17,308 bases of DNA from UBA2421 sp002343075 (GCA_937982565.1 CALJLN010000020.1:1-17308); one strand, 5' to 3'; shown: positions 1 to 8,434, numbered from the stretch's first letter. Numbers and translations: made by a program. The notes: a model not told the origin generated them from the sequence alone.

Positions 1-201
1 CGTCCCTCAGCGCCTAAAAGACGTCCCTCAGCGCCTAAAAGACGTCCCTCAGCGCCTAAAAGACGTCCCTCAGCGCTTAAAGGACGTCACGCAGCGCCTA
101 AATGACGTCCCACAACAACTAAAAGACGTCCCTCAGCGCCTAAAAGACGTCACGCAGCAGCTAAAAGACGTCCCTCTGCGCCTAAAAGACGTCTTTCTGC
201 G
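1..201. repeat. 21-bp tandem repeat (minisatellite), about 9.6 units, continues beyond the left edge
   Basis: Nine full units start at 1, 22, 43, 64, 85, 106, 127, 148 and 169, and a decayed tenth starts at 190. The unit begins CGTCCCTCAGCG and ends CCTAAAAGA. Units 1-3 and 7 are identical; the others differ at one to several bases. Because 21 is a multiple of 3, each frame repeats a heptapeptide. The frame starting at base 2 reads VPQRLKD in every perfect unit and is the only forward frame with no stop through the whole block; it stays open to base 478. Several unit differences are silent in that frame: CTA/TTA and AAA/AAG in unit 4, CCT/CCA and CAG/CAA in unit 6. It may therefore be the 3' part of a repeat-protein gene whose start lies outside the window, or simply an intergenic minisatellite. 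The left boundary is not visible. Confidence 0.93.
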
Positions 202-375
202 AATGAAATCCGCCCGCTTTCCGCCCCAATCCGCCCGGGGAGCGCGCTTTCTTCGGTTTTATGGGATTGTCCGGATAACCGCCCACCCGAGCCCCTCGCT
301 GGCGCAAAATTCCGGGCACTTGCCCCCCATCGGAGACGCATACTCGCGTTGCAGTCCGGTAAGCTGCAGATTCAG
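202..375. other. Stretch between the tandem repeat and the 3' end of the restriction gene
   Basis: I see no recognisable gene here. Open frames exist on both strands but none resembles a known protein. No strong terminator follows the minus-strand restriction gene; the only stem near its stop is five base pairs, AGCTG at 362-366 with CAGCT at 373-377. Confidence 0.4.
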
Positions 376-3300
376 CTACGCAGTCGGATGGGTTTCGTTC
401 AACGCCGGGAGCGCTTTAACGATCTTCATCGTCTCCATGCTCACCCGCACCACGCGGCCAATCAGGTCGGCGATGTAACGCGGCTGCTTGTGCTCTTTAC
501 ACCAGTCGTTCGGGTCGTTGACGATGCCCGAGTCCTTATCGCGTGTCACTTGATACCGCTCGATGATCCATTCGATCGCAGGCTTGCCGTTGACGACATA
601 CTCGTAAGCTTCTAGCGGAATCTGGGTAATCGTCAGGTGGCTGTTGTAGATGATCTTGGTCTTGTCCCACTTGAGCCCCGCGGCCTTCTGCTCGGCCGAC
701 GGGCGGGCGAAGGTCATCTTCTGCACCATATAGAAATCCTCCTGCTTCAGGTCGAGCTGGCTTTGCACCTCTTCGACCGGCCAGGTCGGGACGGTCTCGT
801 AATTCAAGTGCCACTTCGCCAGCTCCCGCCCGGCCTCGCTGAACGCCCAGAAGTCCTTCGCCTCCTTCGTCAGCGGGATGCGTGGCAGCATCTTCTTCAG
901 GTCCGCCGCGAAGCGGGTGCGGTACTCGGGCGAGTGCAGCACGCCGTAGACGTAATAGAAGATGTCTTCCTTCGTCACCTTCGCCCCGTACGCGCCGCGG
1001 AACGTCTTCAGGATCGCATCCGTGATCGCGTCACGACGGCGATAGCCGTCGATGATGTCGCCGTCGTCCTTGCCGAGGTCGAGCTTGCCGGAATCGTCTA
1101 TTTCTTCATAGACGTACAGCGGGAAACATAAGCCGGTGTCGTGGAAGTGGTAGTTTGGAAGGCAATCTACGACCAATGCGGAGAACTCTTTTGATGCCCC
1201 GCCTCCCGTCAGAAAGATGCCGACGTTCAGAAGTTTCCCCTCGGGGAAAATCGATGGCATCTGGTACACAACCTCATTCAACGCGCGGTCAAAGTAAGTC
1301 ACACGCTTGTTGAAGGGACGATACGCGCTGACTGCAATAGCGGACTGCCGGAATTTGAGACTCTTGCCCTTTGCGACGTCTGACTTAAGCGCCCTCGACC
1401 ACGATATTCGCTTGCTGTCAGTGGTGATCGCCTCGTTTAGCTTCTCTTCGCGATCTTCCTTCGCGACTCCCGAAAGTGCTGCGACCACTTTGGGCAAATC
1501 TTCGGAGTAGGTCTCGATCATTCGTCGCATGTTCGCGGCGACGGACGTACGGGATGAGCCGTAGCACCACCAATCGCGGCTGGTCAGGACGCCCTGAGAG
1601 TAATTCTCGAAGAAACGAAGCTGCTTGGTGTCCTCTTTGTCACCCAACACTGCGAACTTCTCGAACGCCGGATCGCGTTGGTTTATCCAGTCGTTTTCTT
1701 CGTTCGGCTTGAGTGTCGTCCACTTCTTCGCAGTGTCGATGCCGGCGATGCTGGCGAAGTCGCGAATGATCTTAAGCTTTTCGTTGCGGTCGAGGTAATC
1801 GCCTATGTCGTGGTAACGCAGCGTCGGCGTGCCCTTTTGATCCGGGTTCTTCACGAGGATTGTGATGGCGACGGGCGTGCGACTCCCGCCACCAAAGATG
1901 CCCCCGGCTTCCGCCTTCCTTTGCTCGCCCTGCGTGCGCGCGTTGCCTCGGCAATTGAAGATGTAAGCCGTCGTGAACTCGTCGGTAAGGCAAGCACGTA
2001 GGCCGTCCATGTTGTTGGCATCGATGAATGAACCGTTGGTGACAAAGCCGATGACGCCACGTTTCTCGATACGGTCGCTGGCCCACCGGATCGCGCGGAT
2101 GTAACTGTCGTAGAGATTCTTCACCAGCTTTGCGTTCGATTTCTCCGCATAGGTTGTCCGGATGCGCTGGTCGAGAATCGGATACTCAAGATTTTGGTTG
2201 TTGTCGTTCTCGCTGTCCTGCTGCGCCGAATATGGCGGGTTCGCGATGACCACCCGGATCGGGCTCGCCTTCTGGCGTTTCACGCGGGCGCTGTTTTCGG
2301 GGAAGGTGCCTTCGAAGGCTTGTTGTTTCGATTCGTACAGCTGGAACGTGTCCGTCAGCACGATGCCGTCAAATGGCAGGTAGTCGTCCTTGCCTTTGTC
2401 CGCGCGCAGGCCGTGAAAAGTTTCTTCGATGTTGATGGCGGCGATGTAGTAGGCGAGCAGCACGATTTCGTTGGCGTGCAGTTCGTTCTTGTACTTGTGC
2501 AGCAGCTTGTCGGGCGGGATGAGGCCGGACTGGAGCAGGCGGACGAGGAAGGTGCCGGTGCCGGTGAAGGGGTCGATGATGTGGACGTCTTTTTCGCCCA
2601 GCCCGCTGTTGAACTCGTCGCGTAAGACGTCCTGCACGCTGTGGATGATGAAGTCGACGACTTCGACGGGCGTGTAGACGATGCCCAGCCGCTCGGCCAT
2701 GCGGGGGAAGGCGGTGCGGAAGAACTCATCGTAGAGCTCGATGACGACCTTCTGGCGGGCTTCGGCGTTGTCCAGACCCTTGGCCCGGTCGCGGACGCTG
2801 GCGTAGAACTTTTCGAGCTTGCCGGCTTCCTTGTCGATCGAGTGCTCATCAAGCACGTCGAGCATCTTCTGCATCGACTGGCTGACCGGGTTGTGCTGCG
2901 TGAAGGCGTAGTTGGCGAAGAGGGCGTCGAAGACGGGCTTGGTGATCAGGTGCTGCGCGAGCATTTCGATCGCGTCTTCCCGCGACACGGCGGGGTTGAG
3001 GTTGTGCTGCAGGCCGGCCAGAAACTCGTTGAAGGCTTTTGTGTTCGGCGACTTCGGATCATCCACCAGCGACTTGATGCGCGTGATGTGCCGCTCGGCG
3101 ATGGCGGCGATGTCGCGGGCCCATGTTTCCCAGTAGGCGCGTTCGCCGACCTTCATGACCATCTTGGCGTAGATGGCGTTTTTCCACTCTTCGAGATGCG
3201 GGAACACGAACGACCCTTGGAGTTCACGGACCTTGGGCTTGCTGTCGCCGTCTTTGTAGCCGGCGTGCTCGTCCCCTGCGCCGCCGCCCACGCCGATGAC

Positions 3301-5304
3301 CTGGATGTTGTCGGGGCGGGACTTGTTCAGTTCCAGTTGGTTGATCGTGGCATTGAAGCGGTCGTCGTGGGCGCGGAGGGCTTGGAGCACCTGCCAGACG
3401 ACCTTGTACTTGTCATTGTCCTTCAGGGCCTCTTCGGGCGTTTTGTCGGCCGGGATGCCGATGGGGAGGATGATGTAGCCGTAGCGCTTCCCCTCGGCCC
3501 GGCGCATGACGCGCCCGACACTTTGCACAACGTCGATGACGCTGTTGCGCGGATTGAGGAACAGCACCGCATCCAGCGCCGGCACGTCCACGCCTTCGGA
3601 CAGACACCGCGCGTTGGAGAGGATGCGGCAGGTGCTCTGGGGGGATTCAGACTTAAGCCAGTCGATGAGCGCCCCGCGGCGCAATGCGTCGTAGGTGCCG
3701 TCGACGTGATCGGCTTCGATTTCGAGAACCGGCGCATCGGGATGATCGGACTTATAGGCCGCGACGATCTGCCCGAACTGCTCAACAAATTTTTTGCTGT
3801 CCTTGATCGACCGCGAGAAGGCGACGGCGCGGCGCATCGGGTTTACGTCGCCCTGCAGATCGACGTTGGACTTGGCGGCTTCAAAGCGCTTTTCGAGGCC
3901 GTTCCAGCAGCCGGTAATCTTGGTGGCGTCCTCCAGATTGAGCTCGTTGCCCTTGTCGGCAATCTGTTTCTGGAAGGTTTTGCTGACGTACTTCTCATCC
4001 ACCGCCAGTACGAGCACCTTGTAATCGCTTAGGAGCGACTTGCCGACGGCTTCGCCGAAGCCGAGGCGGTGGAGTTCCTGGCCGAACTGCGTGGGATCGT
4101 CCATCGACGCGAGTTCGGCGGAGAGTTCCTTGGCCTTGGTCTTGGCTTCGTCGCCGTAGATGCGCGGCGTGGCGGTCATATACAGGCGCTTGGCGCCCTT
4201 GAGGTAGTTGGCATCGTGGACTTTCACAAAGGATGACTCATCCTCGCCGGTGAGGGTGACACCGGTGGTGCGGTGCGCTTCGTCGCAGATGATCAGATCA
4301 AACGCAGGCAGCCCGGCCTTCTGCGCTTTGCTGACGGCGTCGAGAGAATGGTAGGTGGAAAAGACGACGACGAGGCCGGGATCGCTCTGGGTCTTTTGCG
4401 CCGCGAGCGTCAGCATCTTATATTGCTGGACCAATTGCCGGTCGCTGGTGGTCGCGGGAAAGGGGAGATCGTAAATCGTGATTTCGCCGGAATCGTCATC
4501 TTTCTTCTCGCGACGCTTGCCGATGCTCACATCTGAACAGACGGCGAGGCTTAGCAGCGGCAAGGCGGCTTGCGCCGCCCACTCCTTGAGTGTCTGCGCG
4601 AGCAGAGAAAGCGACGGGACGAGAAACAGCACATGGCCGGGCTTGCCCTTGCCCGCAAGCTTGGGCGCGAGCGTTTCAGCGATCTTCAGCGCGGTAAACG
4701 TCTTGCCCGTGCCGCAGGCCATGATGAGCTTGCCGCGATCGGCTTCGGCGAGTCCTTCCATCACATGCTTCAGCGCGAGCTTCTGGTGTTCGCGAATTGT
4801 GTTTTTCGGTTTGGCATGGACCTTGCCGGGCTTGCGCGTGTCGAACTTGCTCCAGTCGATGGGGCTTTGTTCGAGGTCGTGAACGCCCAGCCGTGCCACG
4901 GGCTTCGTCTGTTTCAGTGCGTCGAGGGCGTTTTTGCCCCAGCTATCGGTGGTGCTGACGATGAGACCCTTGGAAAACGCGGGCTTGCCGAGCGCGGTAA
5001 AGAAGCTGTCGATGTCCGGTTTGCTGAGGGTGTGTTCGGGGAGAAAGAACTTGCACTGAATGGCCCAATATTCCTGCGTATTGCGATCCCTGGCGACAAG
5101 ATCGATGCCGACATCGCCGACCTGCCCCTTGCCCGGCCACTCGTTCCACATCCAGACATCGGAGAAGAGTTGCGCGTAGAGCGGATCGGCGCGGAAGAAC
5201 TCGACCATGAGGCGCTCGAAGCGGTCGCCGAGGTCGCGGTTGTTTCTTGCGTCGTCGCGAAACTGAGCAAGGATCGTGTCGAGCGAAACTTTGCTGGTAT
5301 TCAT
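376..5304 (-). CDS. Type ISP restriction-modification enzyme (single-polypeptide nuclease, helicase, methyltransferase and specificity)
   Basis: This 1642-aa protein should recognise an asymmetric DNA site, methylate adenine on one strand, and use ATP-driven translocation to cut DNA between unmodified sites, as LlaGI and LlaBIII do. Domains run in the family order. An Mrr-like nuclease occupies about residues 20-140, with GDVGIDL at 63-69 and QCK at 83-85. The superfamily 2 helicase covers about 165-620: Walker A CGTGKT 197-202, DEAH 341-344, TAT 377-379, motif VI QSVGRVMRR 594-602. A helical coupler follows. The gamma-class N6-adenine methyltransferase begins near 850, with SAM motif DPFTGTGTF 911-919 and catalytic NPPY 1022-1025. 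The C-terminal 400 or so residues should hold target recognition. Length matches the family (about 1550-1650 aa), and every catalytic motif is intact, so it looks functional. The ATG at 5304 has a weak GGGTGGGA ribosome site. No partner gene is needed or seen. Confidence 0.95.
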   Translation of the reverse strand: MNTSKVSLDTILAQFRDDARNNRDLGDRFERLMVEFFRADPLYAQLFSDVWMWNEWPGKGQVGDVGIDLVARDRNTQEYWAIQCKFFLPEHTLSKPDIDSFFTALGKPAFSKGLIVSTTDSWGKNALDALKQTKPVARLGVHDLEQSPIDWSKFDTRKPGKVHAKPKNTIREHQKLALKHVMEGLAEADRGKLIMACGTGKTFTALKIAETLAPKLAGKGKPGHVLFLVPSLSLLAQTLKEWAAQAALPLLSLAVCSDVSIGKRREKKDDDSGEITIYDLPFPATTSDRQLVQQYKMLTLAAQKTQSDPGLVVVFSTYHSLDAVSKAQKAGLPAFDLIICDEAHRTTGVTLTGEDESSFVKVHDANYLKGAKRLYMTATPRIYGDEAKTKAKELSAELASMDDPTQFGQELHRLGFGEAVGKSLLSDYKVLVLAVDEKYVSKTFQKQIADKGNELNLEDATKITGCWNGLEKRFEAAKSNVDLQGDVNPMRRAVAFSRSIKDSKKFVEQFGQIVAAYKSDHPDAPVLEIEADHVDGTYDALRRGALIDWLKSESPQSTCRILSNARCLSEGVDVPALDAVLFLNPRNSVIDVVQSVGRVMRRAEGKRYGYIILPIGIPADKTPEEALKDNDKYKVVWQVLQALRAHDDRFNATINQLELNKSRPDNIQVIGVGGGAGDEHAGYKDGDSKPKVRELQGSFVFPHLEEWKNAIYAKMVMKVGERAYWETWARDIAAIAERHITRIKSLVDDPKSPNTKAFNEFLAGLQHNLNPAVSREDAIEMLAQHLITKPVFDALFANYAFTQHNPVSQSMQKMLDVLDEHSIDKEAGKLEKFYASVRDRAKGLDNAEARQKVVIELYDEFFRTAFPRMAERLGIVYTPVEVVDFIIHSVQDVLRDEFNSGLGEKDVHIIDPFTGTGTFLVRLLQSGLIPPDKLLHKYKNELHANEIVLLAYYIAAINIEETFHGLRADKGKDDYLPFDGIVLTDTFQLYESKQQAFEGTFPENSARVKRQKASPIRVVIANPPYSAQQDSENDNNQNLEYPILDQRIRTTYAEKSNAKLVKNLYDSYIRAIRWASDRIEKRGVIGFVTNGSFIDANNMDGLRACLTDEFTTAYIFNCRGNARTQGEQRKAEAGGIFGGGSRTPVAITILVKNPDQKGTPTLRYHDIGDYLDRNEKLKIIRDFASIAGIDTAKKWTTLKPNEENDWINQRDPAFEKFAVLGDKEDTKQLRFFENYSQGVLTSRDWWCYGSSRTSVAANMRRMIETYSEDLPKVVAALSGVAKEDREEKLNEAITTDSKRISWSRALKSDVAKGKSLKFRQSAIAVSAYRPFNKRVTYFDRALNEVVYQMPSIFPEGKLLNVGIFLTGGGASKEFSALVVDCLPNYHFHDTGLCFPLYVYEEIDDSGKLDLGKDDGDIIDGYRRRDAITDAILKTFRGAYGAKVTKEDIFYYVYGVLHSPEYRTRFAADLKKMLPRIPLTKEAKDFWAFSEAGRELAKWHLNYETVPTWPVEEVQSQLDLKQEDFYMVQKMTFARPSAEQKAAGLKWDKTKIIYNSHLTITQIPLEAYEYVVNGKPAIEWIIERYQVTRDKDSGIVNDPNDWCKEHKQPRYIADLIGRVVRVSMETMKIVKALPALNETHPTA

Positions 5305-5625
5305 TTATCCCACCCAAGAGATTGAAAGAGTCGCGGTCGTCATGTTCCGCACGCAGCCGAGAAGCGTGCGGCAGCAGCCGTTGCTCAGAGTGTAACCGAT
5401 TGTATACCAAGCCACTAGAACACCGTAGCGCAGAAGCTGCGCGGGATGGGGCGCGGGGAACGCGGTTTATCGCGCCACCAAAATATTTTCAATCGTTGCT
5501 AAAGCGGTCGGGCGGATGGCCGATTCCTTTTACCAGCTTCGGTGATGCGGGTTACATCGGCGAGTGTTCGCCGCCGCGTGGCGCGGGGCGCATGCCCAGG
5601 GAAGGGGCGAACAAATGGAGGCATC
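5305..5625. other. Divergent intergenic spacer with small hairpins
   Basis: This 321-bp gap separates the restriction gene (minus) from the hypothetical gene at 5626 (plus). I see no gene in it. It holds three short inverted repeats: CCGCACGC 5347-5354 with GCGTGCGG 5364-5371 (perfect 8-bp stem, 9-nt loop), GCGCAG 5428-5433 with CTGCGC 5437-5442 (3-nt loop), and GGCGCG 5450-5455 with CGCGCC 5471-5476. A minus-strand TACAAT at 5404-5399 could be a -10 box for the restriction gene, but no good -35 precedes it. The first hairpin would lie in that transcript's 5' leader. Promoters on both strands are expected here but are not clear. Confidence 0.5.
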
Positions 5626-6315
5626 ATGCCTACGGATTTTCTTCCTTCGAGAGACGCCGATCTGCTTGCGTGGTCCGCTAACTACTCGGCGTTAATATCG
5701 GCCACGCCCACCGCCTTCGGGTTGGTGGCGGGGCAGGCGACGACGTATGCGGCGCTGCACGCGTCGTTTGCTTCGGCGCTGGCGACGGCGACCGAGCCGA
5801 CCACCCGCACGCGCGGGACGATTGCGGCCAAGAACGCGGCCCGCACGCCGCTGCGGGCATCGGCCCGCGACTTGGCGCGCATCATTCAGGCGTTTCCCAC
5901 GCTGACCAATGAGCAGCGCATCAACCTCGGGCTGACGGTGCGCGATGTTGAGCCTTCACCGATCAACCCGCCAACCGAAACGCCGGTGCTGGAAGTGGTG
6001 GCGGCGATCGGGCGCACGCTGAAGGTGAAGCTGCGCGCGATCGACAGCGACCGGCGCGGCAAGCCCGAGGGCGTGGCCGGCGCGACGCTGTTCAGCTTTG
6101 TGGGCACCGCCCCCCCGGCGGACATTTCACAGTGGAAGTTTGAAGGGTCGATCACGCGGACGACGTTCGACGTGGAGTTTGCCCCCACTGTGCCGGCAGG
6201 CAGCCAGGTGTGGCTGACGGCGTTCTGGTTCAGCCCGCGCGCCCAAAGCGGCCCGGCGTGCACCCCGGTGACGGCGTACCTCGCCGGCGGCGTGGGCGTG
6301 TCGTTGGCGGCGTGA
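5626..6315 (+). CDS. Hypothetical protein, helical N-terminus and beta-sandwich-like C-terminus
   Basis: This 229-aa protein has no function I can name. The N-terminal half (about 1-110) is Ala/Thr-rich and probably helical. It is followed by a Pro-rich linker (about 115-125) and a region rich in short beta strands (about 130-229) that contains KPEGVAGATLF and ends in VTAYLAGGVGV. The arrangement recalls a fibronectin type III-like fold. From memory, proteins opening MPTDF with this layout recur in planctomycete genomes without a known role. I chose the ATG at 5626 because GGAG at 5617-5620 lies five bases upstream; an in-frame ATG at 5542 would add 28 Arg-rich residues without a good ribosome site. 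No signal peptide or membrane segment is visible. The gene at 6424 lies 108 bp downstream in the same direction, so the two may be functionally linked. Confidence 0.8.
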   Translation: MPTDFLPSRDADLLAWSANYSALISATPTAFGLVAGQATTYAALHASFASALATATEPTTRTRGTIAAKNAARTPLRASARDLARIIQAFPTLTNEQRINLGLTVRDVEPSPINPPTETPVLEVVAAIGRTLKVKLRAIDSDRRGKPEGVAGATLFSFVGTAPPADISQWKFEGSITRTTFDVEFAPTVPAGSQVWLTAFWFSPRAQSGPACTPVTAYLAGGVGVSLAA

Positions 6316-6327
6316 TTCGCATCGGTT

Positions 6328-6395
6328 AGCGATGAATGGTGAGGAAGGCGCCACTCGTCTTTAGTGCGCGGCGTCCTTCTTCATCATTCATCGTT
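6328..6395. other. Long imperfect inverted repeat between two hypothetical genes
   Basis: The arms are 6328-6352 and 6370-6395 with a loop of 17 nt. The left arm contains CGATGAATGGTGAGGAAGG and the right arm is its near-complement, with two changed bases and one bulge. It begins 12 bp after the stop of the upstream gene and ends 28 bp before the next start. No T-run follows on either strand, so it is not a classical intrinsic terminator. It could be an RNA-stabilising hairpin, a rho-type stop, or a decayed mobile miniature repeat. Confidence 0.75.
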
Positions 6396-6423
6396 CAACA
6401 TTCTCTCCCAACCGGAGCATTCG

Positions 6424-6801
6424 ATGATTAAGGTTCCTCCATTGCCGTTTTTGTCTCGCCGATCGCACCGCCCCCCCGCTGCGGCGGCGCCGGTGGCGAT
6501 GGCGCTGGTGGCGGTGGCTTACGACGAGGGGGTGTCGGTGCAGTTGCAGTTTAACCAGCCAATCAGCATCGGGGCGTTTGCTACGGATTTGCTCACTGTT
6601 TCCGATGAAATGACCGGCTTCCGATACATCGGCGGCGTGGCGACGCTGACGGCGCCGGATACGGTGTCGGTCTCGCTGACGATTCTCGATGACTCGGTGT
6701 TGCCGGGTGTGTTGCTTTATGTAGACGACGGCGGCGGCATCGTGGGCACCGACGGCGCGCCCTGGGCGGGCGCTGCGGCGCTGCCGATTCCGTTTGGGTG
6801 A
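6424..6801 (+). CDS. Hypothetical small beta-rich protein
   Basis: This 125-aa protein is not recognised by function. After a short basic N-terminus (SRRSHRPP at about 11-18) comes an Ala-rich stretch, then alternating beta strands: VSVQLQFNQPI, ATLTAPDTVSVSLTI and GVLLYVDDGGGIVG. This resembles a single bacterial Ig-like or SbsA-type domain, but that is inference. The ATG at 6424 has GGAG about seven bases upstream (CCGGAGCATTCG). It follows the gene at 5626 in the same direction with a hairpin between, suggesting a linked pair. The N-terminus is not a convincing signal peptide. No catalytic motif is visible. Confidence 0.72.
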   Translation: MIKVPPLPFLSRRSHRPPAAAAPVAMALVAVAYDEGVSVQLQFNQPISIGAFATDLLTVSDEMTGFRYIGGVATLTAPDTVSVSLTILDDSVLPGVLLYVDDGGGIVGTDGAPWAGAAALPIPFG

Positions 6802-6814
6802 GGGGAGAGAGGTG

Positions 6815-6847
6815 AACCACGAAGGGCACGAAGGGCACGAAGAAGAA
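6815..6847 (+). repeat. Short 9-bp tandem repeat (CACGAAGGG type), extragenic
   Basis: Three 9-bp units sit at 6818-6826, 6827-6835 and 6836-6844: CACGAAGGG twice, then CACGAAGAA, preceded by AAC. From memory this AACCACGAAGG-type element recurs between genes in planctomycete, verrucomicrobial and related genomes and creates spurious His-Glu-Gly ORFs. Here a tiny 14-codon frame opens with GTG at 6812 and ends at 6856; I do not regard it as a gene. The rest of the 6802-7018 gap shows no gene. Confidence 0.6.
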
Positions 6848-7018
6848 CTTTTGTAAATGGTTGCTTTGTGGCTTGGGGTTTCTGGTCGTTCACTTTTCTG
6901 GGCTGCGTTCGCCGGGCCGCTGTGGCGGAACTGGCGGTGCGGGCGGGGAACATATTACTGCGCGGGCGTTGCTGTTTTCGTCGGCTTGGGCTATCTCTTT
7001 CGGGCATAAGAGGAGACC

Positions 7019-8434
7019 ATGGCTCAGAAACTCATCGCACAAAAGCTGGCGCAGATCGGGCAGTCGGGGGTGCTGCGATTTTATGACAAACTGGATATGG
7101 AAGAGCGCGAGCGACTGCTCGGCCAGCTTGATGCGCTGGACCTGGGGATGATCGTGAATCTGATCGAGACGCAGGTGAAGGTGAAGGCGCCACTGGCGCT
7201 GCCGACGGACATTCAGCCGGTGACGACGTATCCGCGTGCGCCGCGCGGGGATCAGAAGGAGCATTACGCCAAGGCGTTTGCGCGGGGGGAGGAGTTGCTG
7301 CGGCAGGGAAAGGTGGCGGCGTTTCTGGTCGCCGGGGGGCAAGGCACGCGGCTTGGCTATGACGGGCCGAAAGGTGAATACCCCGTTTCCCCTGTGATGA
7401 ACAAGCCGTTGTTTCAGCTATTCGCCGAGCAGTTGCTGGGGAACGCGCGTACTTATGGCAAGACGATTCCGTGGTACATCATGACCAGCGACGCGAACGA
7501 CTCGGCGACGAGGGCGTTTTTTCAGCGACATAGGCACTTTGGCTATGATGAGAAAGATGTGTTTTTCTTTCAGCAGGGAATGATGCCTGCGTTTTCGCTC
7601 ACGGGAGAGATGCTTCTGGCGGAGAAGGACTCGCTGGCGCTCTCCCCCGACGGCCACGGCGGGAGCCTGCGGGCATTGATGAAGTCGGGCGCGCTGGCAG
7701 ACATGAAGCGGCGCGGCGTGGAGCACTTGTCCTACTTTCAGGTGGATAACCCGCTGGTGCACTGCATGGATGCGCGATTCCTCGGGCTGCACGATCTTTC
7801 GGGCAGTGAGATGTCGAGCAAGACCGTGGGCAAGGCCCACGCGCTGGAGAAGGTGGGCAACTTCTGCATGGCTGACGGCAAGGTGCAGGTGATTGAGTAT
7901 TCTGACCTGCCCGAGGCGCTCGCCAAGAGCACCAATGCCGACGGCACCCTGCGCTTCAACGCGGGGAGCATTGCGATTCACGCGCTTCGGGTGAGCTTCA
8001 TCGAGCGCCTGAACGCCGGCGGCGATCTGAATCTTCCCTGGCATCGCGCGGAGAAGAAGGTTCCGTTCGTGGATGCGAATGGGAAGACGGTAAAGCCCGA
8101 TGCCCCCAACGCAGTCAAGCTGGAACAATTTGTTTTCGACGCGATCCCGCTGGCGGAGAATGCGATTGTATATGAGACGGATCGCGCCGAGGAGTTTTCG
8201 CCGGTGAAGAATGCCGAGGGAGCCGACAGCCCGACGACATGCCGGCGCGATCAGGTGCTTCGGGCGGCGCGGTGGCTGGAGGCGGCTGGGATCGACGTGC
8301 CCAAGCTGAATGACGCGCCCGACTGCAACCTGGAGATATCGCCGCTGTATGCGGTCAGCAAGGCGCAGCTGGTCGAGAGGAAGCCGCGCGTCCCGGCGAT
8401 CAACAGCGGGCAGTCTGTCTACCTTGAAAAATAG
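7019..8434 (+). CDS. UDPGP-family UTP:sugar-1-phosphate uridylyltransferase (UAP1/AGX-like, probably UDP-N-acetylhexosamine pyrophosphorylase)
   Basis: This 471-aa cytosolic enzyme should transfer UMP from UTP to a sugar 1-phosphate, most likely GlcNAc-1-P or GalNAc-1-P, giving a nucleotide sugar for envelope glycans. The nucleotide-binding loop LVAGGQGTRLG is at 103-113, followed by DGPKG with Lys118. Other family signatures are the MTSDAND region (155-161), FFFQQGMMPAF (182-192), SPDGHGG (209-215), QVDN (241-244) and IEYSD (292-296). This is the eukaryote-like UDPGP family, not the bacterial GlmU or GalU type. Length is close to human UAP1 (about 500-520 aa). The ATG at 7019 has a good AGAGGAGACC ribosome site. 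valS follows 80 bp downstream in the same direction and may be co-transcribed. The exact sugar cannot be read from sequence, as the family includes UDP-glucose and broad-specificity enzymes. Confidence 0.93.
   Translation: MAQKLIAQKLAQIGQSGVLRFYDKLDMEERERLLGQLDALDLGMIVNLIETQVKVKAPLALPTDIQPVTTYPRAPRGDQKEHYAKAFARGEELLRQGKVAAFLVAGGQGTRLGYDGPKGEYPVSPVMNKPLFQLFAEQLLGNARTYGKTIPWYIMTSDANDSATRAFFQRHRHFGYDEKDVFFFQQGMMPAFSLTGEMLLAEKDSLALSPDGHGGSLRALMKSGALADMKRRGVEHLSYFQVDNPLVHCMDARFLGLHDLSGSEMSSKTVGKAHALEKVGNFCMADGKVQVIEYSDLPEALAKSTNADGTLRFNAGSIAIHALRVSFIERLNAGGDLNLPWHRAEKKVPFVDANGKTVKPDAPNAVKLEQFVFDAIPLAENAIVYETDRAEEFSPVKNAEGADSPTTCRRDQVLRAARWLEAAGIDVPKLNDAPDCNLEISPLYAVSKAQLVERKPRVPAINSGQSVYLEK

Noticed and set aside
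2641..4032. A 463-aa open frame on the plus strand inside the restriction gene
   Set aside because: It is exactly antisense to the helicase/methyltransferase region, which has intact motifs. Its Val/Asp/Gly-rich composition is that of a mirror frame in GC-rich DNA, and no domain is recognisable.
6812..6856. A 14-codon GTG-started mini-gene over the CACGAAGGG repeat
   Set aside because: The peptide is only a translation of a short extragenic repeat; the purine-rich ribosome-site lookalike is too close to the GTG to be convincing.
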